Shown one piece after another: positions 35,461 to 43,658 of a DNA stretch of 64,000 nucleotides (its first letter is position 1; each line of letters starts with the position of its first letter). The DNA lies in NCBI RefSeq assembly GCF_026153205.1, contig NZ_JAPFBW010000003.1:1-64000 (forward strand). Reading direction: 5' to 3'. The notes beneath the pieces were generated by a model, which saw only the letters and a list, made by a program, of their open reading frames with translations, ran no database searches and was not told where the DNA came from. The stretch is from Aquabacterium sp. A7-Y (lineage in GTDB: Bacteria > Pseudomonadota > Gammaproteobacteria > Burkholderiales > Burkholderiaceae_C). The translations under genes and the position numbers were made by a program.

Positions 35461-36636
35461 ATGCTAGCCCCTCCCCCAGCCCTTCCCGATGGAGATTCGC
35501 CTCACCCCTGCACCCTGGCGGCCCTGACTTTCAGCCTGCTGCTGGCAGCCTGCGGCACGGCGGGCCGGGGTCCTCAGCCGGAGCCGGTGCGGCCGGCCGA
35601 CGCCCGCGCACTGATCGTGTCGCTGCTGCCGCCGGGCATCCCGGATCGCGCCGGATGGGCGACCGATCTCCATGCTGCCCTGACGACCCTGGAGCTGGTG
35701 CCCAGCAGTGACAACATCTGCGCGGTGCTGGCGGTGACCGAGCAGGAGTCGACCTTCCAGGTCGACCCGCCGGTACCTCGGCTGGCCGAGATCACCTGGC
35801 AGGAGATCGACCGCCGCGCCGAACGCATCGGGGTGCCGGCCCTGGTGGTCCGCACCGCCCTGCGGCTGGCGTCGCCCGACGGACGCAGCTATGCGGCGCG
35901 CATCGACGCCGCGCGCACCGAAAAGGAGCTCAGCCGCATCTTCGAGGACTTCATCGGCATGGTGCCGCTGGGCCGGCGCCTGTTCGGCGACTACAACCCG
36001 GTGCGCACCGGCGGGCCGATGCAGGTGAGCATCGCCTATGCCGAGCACCACGCGGCGGCGCGGCCCTATCCCTATCCGGTGGACGACGGGCTGCGCAACG
36101 AGGTCTTCACGCGGCGCGGCGGTCTGTACTTCGGCACCGCCCACCTGCTGGACTATCCGGTGGACTACGACCGCATGCTCTACCGCTTCGCCGACTTCAA
36201 CGCCGGGCACTACGCCAGCCGCAATGCGGCTTTCCAGCACGCGCTGTCGATCGCGACGGGCATCCCGCTGGTGCTGGACGGCGACCTGGTGCGCCATGGC
36301 GACGAGGGCAGCGACCGTCGTCCCGGCAGCACCGAGAGCGCGGCCCTGTCGCTGGGTCCGCGGCTCGACCTCGGCGCGGCGGCGATACGGCGCGCGCTGG
36401 AGCAGGGCCAGGGGCCGGGCTTCGAGCGCACCGCGCTCTACCGGGAGGTGTTCGCGCTGGCTGAGCGCGCTGAGGGCCGGGCGCTGCCGCGGGCGGTGCT
36501 GCCGCGCATCGCGCTGCAAAGCCCCAAGATCACGCGCAAGCTGACCACCGAGTGGTTCGCCTCGCGGGTCGAGGCGCGCTACCGGCGTTGCCTGGCGCGT
36601 GCCCGGACACAAAGCGCCGGGCCGTCGCCGGGCTGA
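35461..36636 (+). CDS. DUF1615 family lipoprotein
   Basis: Envelope protein of unknown function. A lipobox-like LLLAACG places the lipidated cysteine at about residue 32 counting from ATG 35461. Starts at 35440 or 35422 are possible and cannot be excluded. After the anchor the whole length matches the DUF1615 pattern: DARALIVSLLPPGIPDRAGWA, SSDNICAVLAVTEQESTFQVDP, FGDYNPVRTGGPMQVSIAYAE, GGLYFGTAHLLDYPVDYDRMLYRFADFNAGHYASRNAAFQ. The ESTFQ and FADFNAGHYASRN segments recall lysozyme-like folds, so a role in peptidoglycan turnover is possible. Convergent with the MFS gene. Confidence 0.8.
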   Translation: MLAPPPALPDGDSPHPCTLAALTFSLLLAACGTAGRGPQPEPVRPADARALIVSLLPPGIPDRAGWATDLHAALTTLELVPSSDNICAVLAVTEQESTFQVDPPVPRLAEITWQEIDRRAERIGVPALVVRTALRLASPDGRSYAARIDAARTEKELSRIFEDFIGMVPLGRRLFGDYNPVRTGGPMQVSIAYAEHHAAARPYPYPVDDGLRNEVFTRRGGLYFGTAHLLDYPVDYDRMLYRFADFNAGHYASRNAAFQHALSIATGIPLVLDGDLVRHGDEGSDRRPGSTESAALSLGPRLDLGAAAIRRALEQGQGPGFERTALYREVFALAERAEGRALPRAVLPRIALQSPKITRKLTTEWFASRVEARYRRCLARARTQSAGPSPG

Positions 36637-36648
36637 TCCGCGCGTTGC

Positions 36649-38148
36649 CTATTTGCCGCCTCCCGCGCGCGGCACCGGGCGCAGATAGAGCCGCCGGTCG
36701 AACAGCCGCCCGAAGGTGAACAGGCTGCCCAGCATGCCGCCCACGCTGGAGAGCTGGTTGACCGTTCGCACGGCTTCCAGCGCGAACTGCTGCACCACGA
36801 CACGCTCGCTGACTTCCTTGCCTTCGCTGACCTTGGACAGCCGGTGCAGGACGTAGAGGCCGGCCAGCGCGGACAGCGCGAACAGGAACTCCCAGTGGGT
36901 GAAGGAGATGACGGCCCACTCGTTCATGCGGCTGCTGCCGGCCCACTCCAGCACCAGCGCGAGCTTGATGCGTGCGTTCTCCAGCCACTGCGCCATCGCG
37001 CCGGCCAGCAGGGGCGCGACGCCACCGAACACCGCGCCGGTCAGGCTGACGGCGGCCAGGTAGGCCGTGGCCTGGCCCTGCGGCGCCAGCTTGAGGCCGA
37101 TGTTGCCGTTGGCCAGGCCGATGCCGCCGGCGGCCGCGCCCATCACGATGTGCAGCAGGTAGAGCAGCGGCAGCGTGAAGGCATGCCGGGCCGGCTCGGC
37201 CACGAAGGCCAGTGCGAGCATGCAGGCGAACCAGGCCGGCAGCGCGACCGACAGGATGCCCTTGTTGGTCAGCCGGTCCGAGATGCGGCCCCAGGCGTAA
37301 AGCGTCAGTGCGTTGGCCAGCTGGCTGACCACCCACAGGGTCGTGATGGTGCCCAGCGGATAGCCCAGCTGCTCCATCAGGAAGACCGTCAGGAAGGGCG
37401 CGGCAAAGCTGGAGGCGAGGTTCCAGCCCGCCATGAAAACGAGGAAATTGCGGAAGTTGGTGTCGCCGAAGGGCAGCTTCAGCCGCGACCAGACGCTGCC
37501 GTGGGCCCAGACGTCCGGCATCTTGTGTTCGGGCACGCGGGCCAGATACCGGCAGCTGATGAAGCCGGTCAGCGCGCCCGCGACCAGGCAGACCGAGTAG
37601 GCGTAGATCTTGTTGTCGAAGGGCGCGTGGTCGACGAACAAGCCGGCCGCGAGGGTGCCGACGCAGGCGACGGCGGTGCCCCAGAACAAGCGCCGAGCGA
37701 AAAACGCCCCCAGTCCTTCCTGCGGCAGCAACTGGTGCAGCCAGGAGTTCAAGGCGCAGGCGCAGACCGAGCCGAGCGCCGAGATCACGATGTGGGCGGC
37801 GATCAGCAGGCTGAGCTGCGTGGGCGCGTCGGAAAGGAAAGGCAGGGAGGCCAGCAGCAGCACCAGTGCGCGCGCCGCGGTGAGGCACAGCACGGCGATC
37901 TTGCGGCGCTGGCCGAGGCGCTCGACCAAGGCGATGGCCGGCAGCTGAACGGCCTGGGCGAACAGCGGGATGGCGGCCAGCAGGCCGACATGCACCGGCC
38001 GGGCGCCGAGCGCGAGCGCAAAGCCGACCAGGATCACCCCGCCGTGCAGCGAGCCGGCCAGGCTGCCCCAGGCAGAGTCCTTGACGAGGTCGTGCTGGCC
38101 TCTTTCGACGTCGGCCGGCGTGACGTGTTCATCGGGGCGGAGTGGCAT
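36649..38148 (-). CDS. MFS transporter
   Basis: 499 residues, about 12 hydrophobic helices. The N-terminal half has GSLHGGVILVGFALALGARPVHVGLLAAIPLF and the loop LVERLGQRRKIAVL, standing for the MFS inter-helix 2-3 motif. The C-terminal half repeats the pattern (WVVSQLANALTLYAWGRISDRLTNKGIL). A cytoplasmic tail with SERVVVQQFALEAVRTVNQLSS follows the last helix. The substrate is unknown. It begins 111 bp from the peptidase gene, on the same strand and downstream of it. Confidence 0.87.
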   Translation of the reverse strand: MPLRPDEHVTPADVERGQHDLVKDSAWGSLAGSLHGGVILVGFALALGARPVHVGLLAAIPLFAQAVQLPAIALVERLGQRRKIAVLCLTAARALVLLLASLPFLSDAPTQLSLLIAAHIVISALGSVCACALNSWLHQLLPQEGLGAFFARRLFWGTAVACVGTLAAGLFVDHAPFDNKIYAYSVCLVAGALTGFISCRYLARVPEHKMPDVWAHGSVWSRLKLPFGDTNFRNFLVFMAGWNLASSFAAPFLTVFLMEQLGYPLGTITTLWVVSQLANALTLYAWGRISDRLTNKGILSVALPAWFACMLALAFVAEPARHAFTLPLLYLLHIVMGAAAGGIGLANGNIGLKLAPQGQATAYLAAVSLTGAVFGGVAPLLAGAMAQWLENARIKLALVLEWAGSSRMNEWAVISFTHWEFLFALSALAGLYVLHRLSKVSEGKEVSERVVVQQFALEAVRTVNQLSSVGGMLGSLFTFGRLFDRRLYLRPVPRAGGGK

Positions 38149-38259
38149 GGGGCCAGTCCAGCAAGCCCGGGACCCGTGCGGACCGGCGCGGCGTGCCGCA
38201 TGGCTGTCGAACAGCGTCGCCTGGTGCGTTTCTGCGGCTCGTTGACGCCGGGCGCCGTC

Positions 38260-39552
38260 TCAGCGCCGGTAGGCCGCGACCCGATCGCGCACCCGCTCGC
38301 TGCTCTGCTGGCCGACCTTGCCTGCGAGAGCGACCGAGACCGGGGAGGCCAGCATGCGCGCGAAGGCCTCGCGCACCTGGGCGGGCGTCACTGTCTGCAG
38401 GCGCTCGGTCAGCTCCTCCTGAGAGCGCACGCGCCCGTGCACGAACAGATCCTGGGCGGCCGTCTCCAGGCGCCCGTACGGCCGTTCCTGCGCCAGCAGG
38501 CTGCGCACGGCGAGCTGGTTGCGGGCGCGCTCCAGGCCGACCGGGTCGGTGGTCTCGGCATGCTGGGCCAGCAGGCTCATCACCTTGTCGAGCAGTTGGT
38601 CGACGTGCTCGGGCACCGTCGACGCCTCGATCACGAACTGCCCGCACACCTCCATCACGTCGGCCGAGCAGGCCGCGTGATAGACCAGGCCGAGCCGCTC
38701 GCGGATCTGGTCCATCAGGGGCGAGCTCATGCCCTCCCCGAACAGCGCCGCGGCCAGCAGGCTGGACGGGTCGTCGTCCTTGAGCGTCGGGATGGCATAG
38801 CCGAGCACCAGGTGGGACTGGCTGGAGCCGCCCAGGCGGCGCGAGCGGACGCCGCCGACATAGTCCGGCGGCACGACCTGGTGGGCGCTGCCGGCCGGCA
38901 TGCTGCCGAAGGCGGCCTCGACGTCCTTCAGGATGGCGTCCGGATCGACCGGGCCGGCCACGCCGACGATGACATTGGCACCGGTGTACTGACGCTGCAC
39001 ATAGCCGACCAGGTCCTCACGCGTGAAGCGCTCGATGTTGCGCCGCGTGCCGATGATGGGCTGGGCCACCGGGTGGTTGCCGAAGCAGATCTTGTCGAAC
39101 AGCTTGAACGCGGTGGACAGCGGGTCGTCGTCGTCCTCCATGTACTCCTGCAGGATGACCTGGCGCTCGCGCTCCAACTCGGCCTCGGGGAAGGTGCCGT
39201 TGCGCACGATGTCGCCCAGCATGTGCACGAAGCGCCGCGCGTCGTGCGCCAGGCCGCGCATGTGATAGGCGGTATGGTCCTTGTCGGTATGGGCGTTGAC
39301 CTCCGCCCCGAGCCGCTCGGCATCGAGGTTGATCTGCTGGCAGTCGCGCTCGTGGGTGCCCTTGAAGGCCATGTGCTCGACCAGGTGGCTGATGCCGTTG
39401 AGCTGCAGGCTTTCGTGCTGGCTGCCGCTGCGCACGAACACGCTGACGCTGGCGCTGTGCAGGTGCGGCAACCTGAGGGTGAGGACGCGCACGCCGTTGC
39501 CGAGGGTGGCGACAAAGGTGTCGGAAAGGGAAGGGCTGGGGTCTGCTGTCAT
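38260..39552 (-). CDS. M16 family zinc peptidase
   Basis: Processing-peptidase-like protein, 430 residues from ATG 39552; a longer frame to 39723 has no family support. The inverted zinc motif HLVEH (near residue 55, in NGISHLVEHMAFKGTHER) with the downstream glutamate region (ERERQVILQEYMEDDDDP) indicates an active PqqL/MPP-type peptidase. FGEGMSSPLMDQIRERLGLVY in the second half is also family-typical. Soluble, no signal peptide seen. The paired inactive M16 subunit often adjacent in other genomes is absent here. Confidence 0.9.
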   Translation of the reverse strand: MTADPSPSLSDTFVATLGNGVRVLTLRLPHLHSASVSVFVRSGSQHESLQLNGISHLVEHMAFKGTHERDCQQINLDAERLGAEVNAHTDKDHTAYHMRGLAHDARRFVHMLGDIVRNGTFPEAELERERQVILQEYMEDDDDPLSTAFKLFDKICFGNHPVAQPIIGTRRNIERFTREDLVGYVQRQYTGANVIVGVAGPVDPDAILKDVEAAFGSMPAGSAHQVVPPDYVGGVRSRRLGGSSQSHLVLGYAIPTLKDDDPSSLLAAALFGEGMSSPLMDQIRERLGLVYHAACSADVMEVCGQFVIEASTVPEHVDQLLDKVMSLLAQHAETTDPVGLERARNQLAVRSLLAQERPYGRLETAAQDLFVHGRVRSQEELTERLQTVTPAQVREAFARMLASPVSVALAGKVGQQSSERVRDRVAAYRR

Positions 39553-40004
39553 CGTGGAAACGTCGCGGCGCCAGGGGGCGCTGGCGGGAAGACCGGCAGG
39601 ATACCTCAGCGCGCAGGGGCCCGCGGAAGCTGTCCTGGGAGACGGAGCGGCTTGCTTTTGCGCGTAATCTGCGCTGCGGTGGTTAGCACGCGAAACAGGG
39701 GTCGAAGCCGCCTTGATCTCCATTTCTCGCCGTCTAAACTGCTCCGAAGGTCAGATTTCCCCTGGCGATAGCGGAATATCGTCAGCCCAGGCAGTGATTC
39801 GAATGCCAAACGCCGCGGCCCTGTGAGCGGGGCTCGCCGGTGGTTGCCGATCCGGTGCTGAACGACCTTGGCCGATCACGCTCCTGAGTCCGCAGAACGC
39901 GGTCATGGGCACCGTATCGGCCGCGGAAAATCAAGCACGACGGTTCGGACCATCGCCCGAGCCGGGAGGGTGGCTGGCGCCTGCCGCCATTCAAGGAGTT
40001 TGTG
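39553..40004. other. 452-bp region without a gene
   Basis: No ORF with codon bias, hairpin-plus-T terminator or clear promoter was seen. The stretch 39700-39780 is less GC-rich and may contain the promoters of the divergent peptidase and PEP-CTERM genes. Nothing more can be supported. Confidence 0.4.
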
Positions 40005-40712
40005 ATGACCCTCTCGAAAGCCATCGGTCCAGCCTTGCTGGTTTTGCTCGGAATACCTGCGTCAGCCAGCGCTGAAGACCTTCCATTGACCTTCCAGCGA
40101 CTATCCGGACATGCCGGTGTGCGAACCACCGTTTTCCGTGCCGCCCTGACGCTCAGCAATCTCCAACGCATTCAGGCGGTCATCCTGGAGGATAGCGAGT
40201 CCGTGACCGGCGGCGGATATGGCCGGGCTTCGGGGTTCGACGTTGACGGCATCAAGATCTCATCGACATGGGCCGTTTCGGCCGCACAGGCCAGTGCAGC
40301 CCCGGCCCTGGACTTCTTCGACTTCAATACAGCCGAAACCTCGTTCACACCCGGCACCCAGCGGGCCCCCGTCGATGTCAAGCTGAACGGGACTGATGCG
40401 ACGGGCAGTGCCGTCGATTTCGCTGCTGCCTCGCTGGCGGCCTTCGACGGCACCGGCATCATCAACCGTCCCGTCGGGGCGGCCACCGGGTCCATCAGTC
40501 TCGGCGACGGCGGGCGGCTCAGTTTCGATCTGACCTCGGACATCACTGCCGCCGCCTTGCCGCTGTATCTCTATGTCGGTGAGGCCATCACGGGTCCGGG
40601 CGAAGGCGTCAACGCTTTCATCACGGTGGTACCGGAACCGCAGACCTGGGCACTTTTTCTGGCGGGCGTGGCCGGTGTCGGGCTGGCTTCACGCCGGAGG
40701 CGACGCCACTGA
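40005..40712 (+). CDS. PEP-CTERM sorted exported protein
   Basis: 235 residues; ATG 40005 with AAGGAG about 8 nt upstream (the GTG at 40002 is immediately before). Signal peptide about 1-23 (LLVLLGIPASASAE). The C-terminus is a complete PEP-CTERM sorting signal: VPEPQTWALFLAGVAGVGLA, then an Arg cluster. The protein should be cleaved by an exosortase and released to the exopolysaccharide layer. The middle is Ala/Thr/Asp-rich with beta character and no enzymatic motif. The exosortase is not in the window. Confidence 0.9.
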   Translation: MTLSKAIGPALLVLLGIPASASAEDLPLTFQRLSGHAGVRTTVFRAALTLSNLQRIQAVILEDSESVTGGGYGRASGFDVDGIKISSTWAVSAAQASAAPALDFFDFNTAETSFTPGTQRAPVDVKLNGTDATGSAVDFAAASLAAFDGTGIINRPVGAATGSISLGDGGRLSFDLTSDITAAALPLYLYVGEAITGPGEGVNAFITVVPEPQTWALFLAGVAGVGLASRRRRRH

Positions 40713-41146
40713 GGCGGGGTGAGAGCCCGCGGACCCTCCGCGTCCTGCGGGGAGTCCGCGTCGCAGAAGCCATCTCTACCGCAACAACGACAACGTCGGG
40801 TGCCCAACTCCGGCTACCTTCGCGTCCTGAGGGGTGCTGCTTGTCGATGGCAACTCCTCAGGGCGGTCCTGAACTGCCGGCCAGGCGGCATATGTGTTCG
40901 ATCAACTTGAGCCTTTGACCCGGCCGGACCGGCCCGCGCAGGCTGCCTGATCGCCCCCTCGCTGTACTTGTTTTTCCCCTCGTCCGTCACTATCCAGTTG
41001 CCTGTGCCACTTGCGCAGCATCGTCCAATACGTACAGCTCCCGCTTTTCATAATTCACTCTGCGCTGTACCCGCCGCGTCCTGGTCCGGCACCTTCCGGT
41101 GTTTGAGCTGGTGCGCTCGAATTTAAAAACTTGGGTGAGGTTGAAT
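40713..41146. other. 434-bp region without a gene; start of a lower-GC patch
   Basis: An imperfect hairpin (GCGGACCCTCCGC/GCGGGGAGTCCGC, about 40729-40759) follows the PEP-CTERM gene without a T-run. CATAAT at 41049-41054 is a possible -10 for the AlaX gene, with no good -35. GC content visibly falls from here to about 42960. Confidence 0.4.
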
Positions 41147-41863
41147 ATGTCCCTGGGGCTTTGTCATTTGCATCCCGAATGTTTCGAGTTCCCTGCGTAT
41201 GTCACGGAGCAGCGTGAAAATGCTGTGTGCCTCGACCGTTCATTCTTCTACCCAGGCGGCGGCGGGCAGTTGCCGGACCGCGGAGTGTTGCGGTGGGCGA
41301 CAGGTCAGGCAGAGGTGATCGACATCAAAAGCATCGATGGAAAGGTGTGGCATGTGCTGAACCGGGAGGACTTGCCTACTCACAAGGTCGTCGGAATTGT
41401 AGACAAGTCTTTCCGCTTGATGATGTGTCAACTACATACCGACTTGCATATCCTGAATGCGATTGTCTTCAAGCATTTTCGTGGCGCGCTGGTAACAGGC
41501 GTTCAGATGGCCGAGGACGGTACGGCGCGAGTCGACTTTGATTTGCCGCAGGTTGCTAGCGCCGACTTGCGTGTTCTCGAGTCCGAAGTGAACTCGGTGA
41601 TCGAGGCGGGATTGCCCGTCCGGGAGTTGTTTATGCCGCTGGACGTGGCGCTCGCCGAACCTGGATTAATCCGAAGTCGCTCCGTCGCGCCGCCTCCTCA
41701 AGCGGACGGGGGCGTGCGTATTATCGAGATTGAAGGACTTGACCGCCAGGCATGCGGGGGAACGCATCTGACTTCAACCTCCGATTCGGCGTTTATCCGA
41801 ATCCTGAAAATAGAAAATAAGGGGCAACGAAACCGAAGGGTTCGAATTCGGCTCGATGCATGA
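41147..41863 (+). CDS. AlaX-type alanyl-tRNA trans-editing protein
   Basis: Hydrolyses mischarged Ser- or Gly-tRNA-Ala in trans. 238 residues from ATG 41147 with GAGG 8 nt upstream; 16 in-frame codons further upstream are rejected. The two zinc motifs of the AlaRS editing domain are intact: HTDLH (H97, H101) and CGGTH (C203, H207). SFFYPGGGGQLPDRG is the Gly-rich editing motif. Codon use is noticeably less GC-biased than in its neighbours, suggesting acquisition by transfer. Convergent with an AraC gene 23 bp away. Confidence 0.9.
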   Translation: MSLGLCHLHPECFEFPAYVTEQRENAVCLDRSFFYPGGGGQLPDRGVLRWATGQAEVIDIKSIDGKVWHVLNREDLPTHKVVGIVDKSFRLMMCQLHTDLHILNAIVFKHFRGALVTGVQMAEDGTARVDFDLPQVASADLRVLESEVNSVIEAGLPVRELFMPLDVALAEPGLIRSRSVAPPPQADGGVRIIEIEGLDRQACGGTHLTSTSDSAFIRILKIENKGQRNRRVRIRLDA

Positions 41864-41886
41864 ATCCTCGTTTCTGCTCCACATGG

Positions 41887-42759
41887 TCATGGAGATGGTC
41901 GCTCAGGGCGGAATGGCGACGCGGGCTTCCTCAGCGTCCGTGTGAACTGACTGGGGGTGATACCGTAGACACGCTTGAAGTGGCGAACGAAATGGCTTTG
42001 ATCAAAAAACCCGGACGATACGGCTGTTTCTGCGCTGCTCAAACCATTTTCCAGAAAACGTCGGGCCGCTTTCAGTCGTACTTGTACCAGGAAGGCGTAG
42101 GGAGATATGCCCCGATGTTTGCGAAACACGCGCAAAAAATAGAACTCGCTGAGCCGTGTCAGACGCGCCAGTTCTGCGATCGTGATGGGGGATGAAAAAT
42201 TGGCTTGAATATATTCGACGGCAGAAGATACGGGCGACGCTTCATTGCCGAGCGTCTCTGGTTCGAACCGGGGCTCACCATGGTGTTCATGCAGGGCGTT
42301 TATTGCGTCGAGCAGACATGATTGTTTCTCAGCCGGATCCCGGCTTTCTTCGAAAACGGTGTGCGCGTGCTGCATCACGCGCGCGAGCCGCTGATCCTGG
42401 ATGCAATTGTGATTGAAGTAAACCGGTGCCGCCTTCCTGTGCGACAGCGCCGTGGCGAGTGCCGCGATGCCCAAGTTATCGATATAGAAGGCGCGATACT
42501 GCCATCCTGGTTGCTCTATCGTGCCTCCCTGGTGCGCTTCGCCCGGGTTGTAGACCAGCAGTTGCCCCTTTGTCGACACGTCCGTTCCACGTTGCGTCAC
42601 TGATTTGCCGGCGCCGTTCACGGTCACGGCAATGACCAATTCATCATGCGCATGGGGCGCATATTGAAAATTGCGAAAGTCTGCCTTGAGGAGGCTGATG
42701 CCAGCAAATTCGGGGTCGGTCCAATACTCCGAGTGATTGTGTGGATCCCTCCTGGCCAT
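41887..42759 (-). CDS. AraC family transcriptional regulator
   Basis: 290 residues from ATG 42759, preceded by AAGGGTG; the GTG at 42780 would add seven residues. The N-terminal cupin sensor domain (about 30-110: HAHDELVIAVTVNGAG, LLVYNPGEAHQGG) is followed by two C-terminal helix-turn-helices (about 190-285: SPITIAELARLTRLSEFYFLRVFRKH, SSGFFDQSHFVRHFKRVYGITPSQF). This architecture is common beside LysE-type amino-acid exporters, none of which lies in the window. A TGAAC-N4-GTTCA site is 29 bp upstream of its start. Lower GC than the surroundings. Confidence 0.9.
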   Translation of the reverse strand: MARRDPHNHSEYWTDPEFAGISLLKADFRNFQYAPHAHDELVIAVTVNGAGKSVTQRGTDVSTKGQLLVYNPGEAHQGGTIEQPGWQYRAFYIDNLGIAALATALSHRKAAPVYFNHNCIQDQRLARVMQHAHTVFEESRDPAEKQSCLLDAINALHEHHGEPRFEPETLGNEASPVSSAVEYIQANFSSPITIAELARLTRLSEFYFLRVFRKHRGISPYAFLVQVRLKAARRFLENGLSSAETAVSSGFFDQSHFVRHFKRVYGITPSQFTRTLRKPASPFRPERPSP

Positions 42760-42787
42760 GCGCGTCACCCTTGGGGTCACAAAAATC

Positions 42788-42801
42788 TGAACTCTAGTTC
42801 A
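42788..42801. promoter_or_regulatory. operator TGAAC-TCTA-GTTCA ahead of the AraC gene
   Basis: Perfect 5-4-5 dyad 29 bp upstream of the AraC ATG. The same half-sites and spacing recur at 42948-42961 in front of the TetR gene, so one protein, most simply the TetR, could bind both. Confidence 0.6.
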
Positions 42802-42933
42802 TTCTTTTCCATACTTGCAACTGCAGGAGGTATCGGAGGTTGGACGCTTGCACTCGAGCCGCCAGCAAAGGCCCAGTCCCCGTCCGACCACCAGGCAAAT
42901 ATCGCAGTTGCAATGTGCCAAAGAGTGAATTAG

Positions 42934-42961
42934 TGTTCATGTCATCGTGAACCTGAGTTCA
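42934..42961. promoter_or_regulatory. compound operator ahead of the TetR gene
   Basis: TGAAC-CTGA-GTTCA (42948-42961) is a perfect 5-4-5 dyad ending 7 bp before the TetR ATG. An extra GTTCA at 42935-42939 forms a second dyad, GTTCA-N8-TGAAC, with the same TGAAC. The arrangement suggests autorepression. Confidence 0.6.
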
Positions 42962-42968
42962 TTTCTTC

Positions 42969-43658
42969 ATGGTCTACCGCAAAACCGACACCGTTGAGGC
43001 ACGTCTCGCAGACAACCGCAACCGTATCCTGACGGCGGCGCGTGCCTTGGTCAGCGAGGGTGGCTGGCGAGAGGCTCAAGTCAGCCATGTTGCCGCCGCA
43101 GCGGGCTTGGCGACCGGGACGGTGTACCGCTACTTCCCCTCAAAAGCCGACCTGTTTGTCGAGGTGCTGTCGGCCGTGTCTCAGCGCGAGGTCGATGTCG
43201 TGGACACCATTGCCAATGGCCCCGAGCCGGCGGTCCTGCGGCTGCATGCCGCCGTGGCGGCTTTCGTCAAGCGTGCCATGCGGAACCGGCGATTGGCATA
43301 CGCCCTGATCGCCGAGCCTTGCGACCCGGAAATCGATCAAGCCCGCCTGGCCTACCGGCACGCGATCAGCAGGCAGATCATGCGCATCGTCCGCGATGGC
43401 CAGGAAGCCGGTGACTTCCGAGCAGACATCGACGTCAGCATCGCGGCGACGGTCATCGTCGGTGGGTTCATGGAAGGCCTGATCGGGCCGCTATCGCCGC
43501 TCAACACCGACTTCGAAGCGGCCGAGGTTCAGAACATCGAACGTGTGCGTGAGCTCGCCGGCCGCATCGCCGACCTCTGCTGCGCAGCAGTGTCTACATC
43601 ACCCGGGACGTCCACTTCCGTTCACGGGCTCGCCACTTCCCCGCCGAGGCAAGCATGA
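42969..43658 (+). CDS. TetR family transcriptional regulator
   Basis: 229 residues. The N-terminal helix-turn-helix (NRILTAARALVSEGGWREAQVSHVAAAAGLATGTVYRYFPSKADLF, about 17-62) is canonical. The C-terminal ligand-binding region (HAAVAAFVKRAMRNRRLAYALIAEP, IAATVIVGGFMEGLIGPL) resembles regulators of acyl-CoA metabolism. The stop overlaps the start of the acyl-CoA dehydrogenase gene (ATGA at 43655-43658), so the two form an operon. It probably acts on the TGAAC-N4-GTTCA operators just upstream. Confidence 0.9.
   Translation: MVYRKTDTVEARLADNRNRILTAARALVSEGGWREAQVSHVAAAAGLATGTVYRYFPSKADLFVEVLSAVSQREVDVVDTIANGPEPAVLRLHAAVAAFVKRAMRNRRLAYALIAEPCDPEIDQARLAYRHAISRQIMRIVRDGQEAGDFRADIDVSIAATVIVGGFMEGLIGPLSPLNTDFEAAEVQNIERVRELAGRIADLCCAAVSTSPGTSTSVHGLATSPPRQA

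Noticed and set aside
36844-39771. 975-codon plus-strand frame opposite the MFS and peptidase genes
   Set aside because: Spans two real minus-strand genes and their gap. Composition is typical of a third-position GC shadow.
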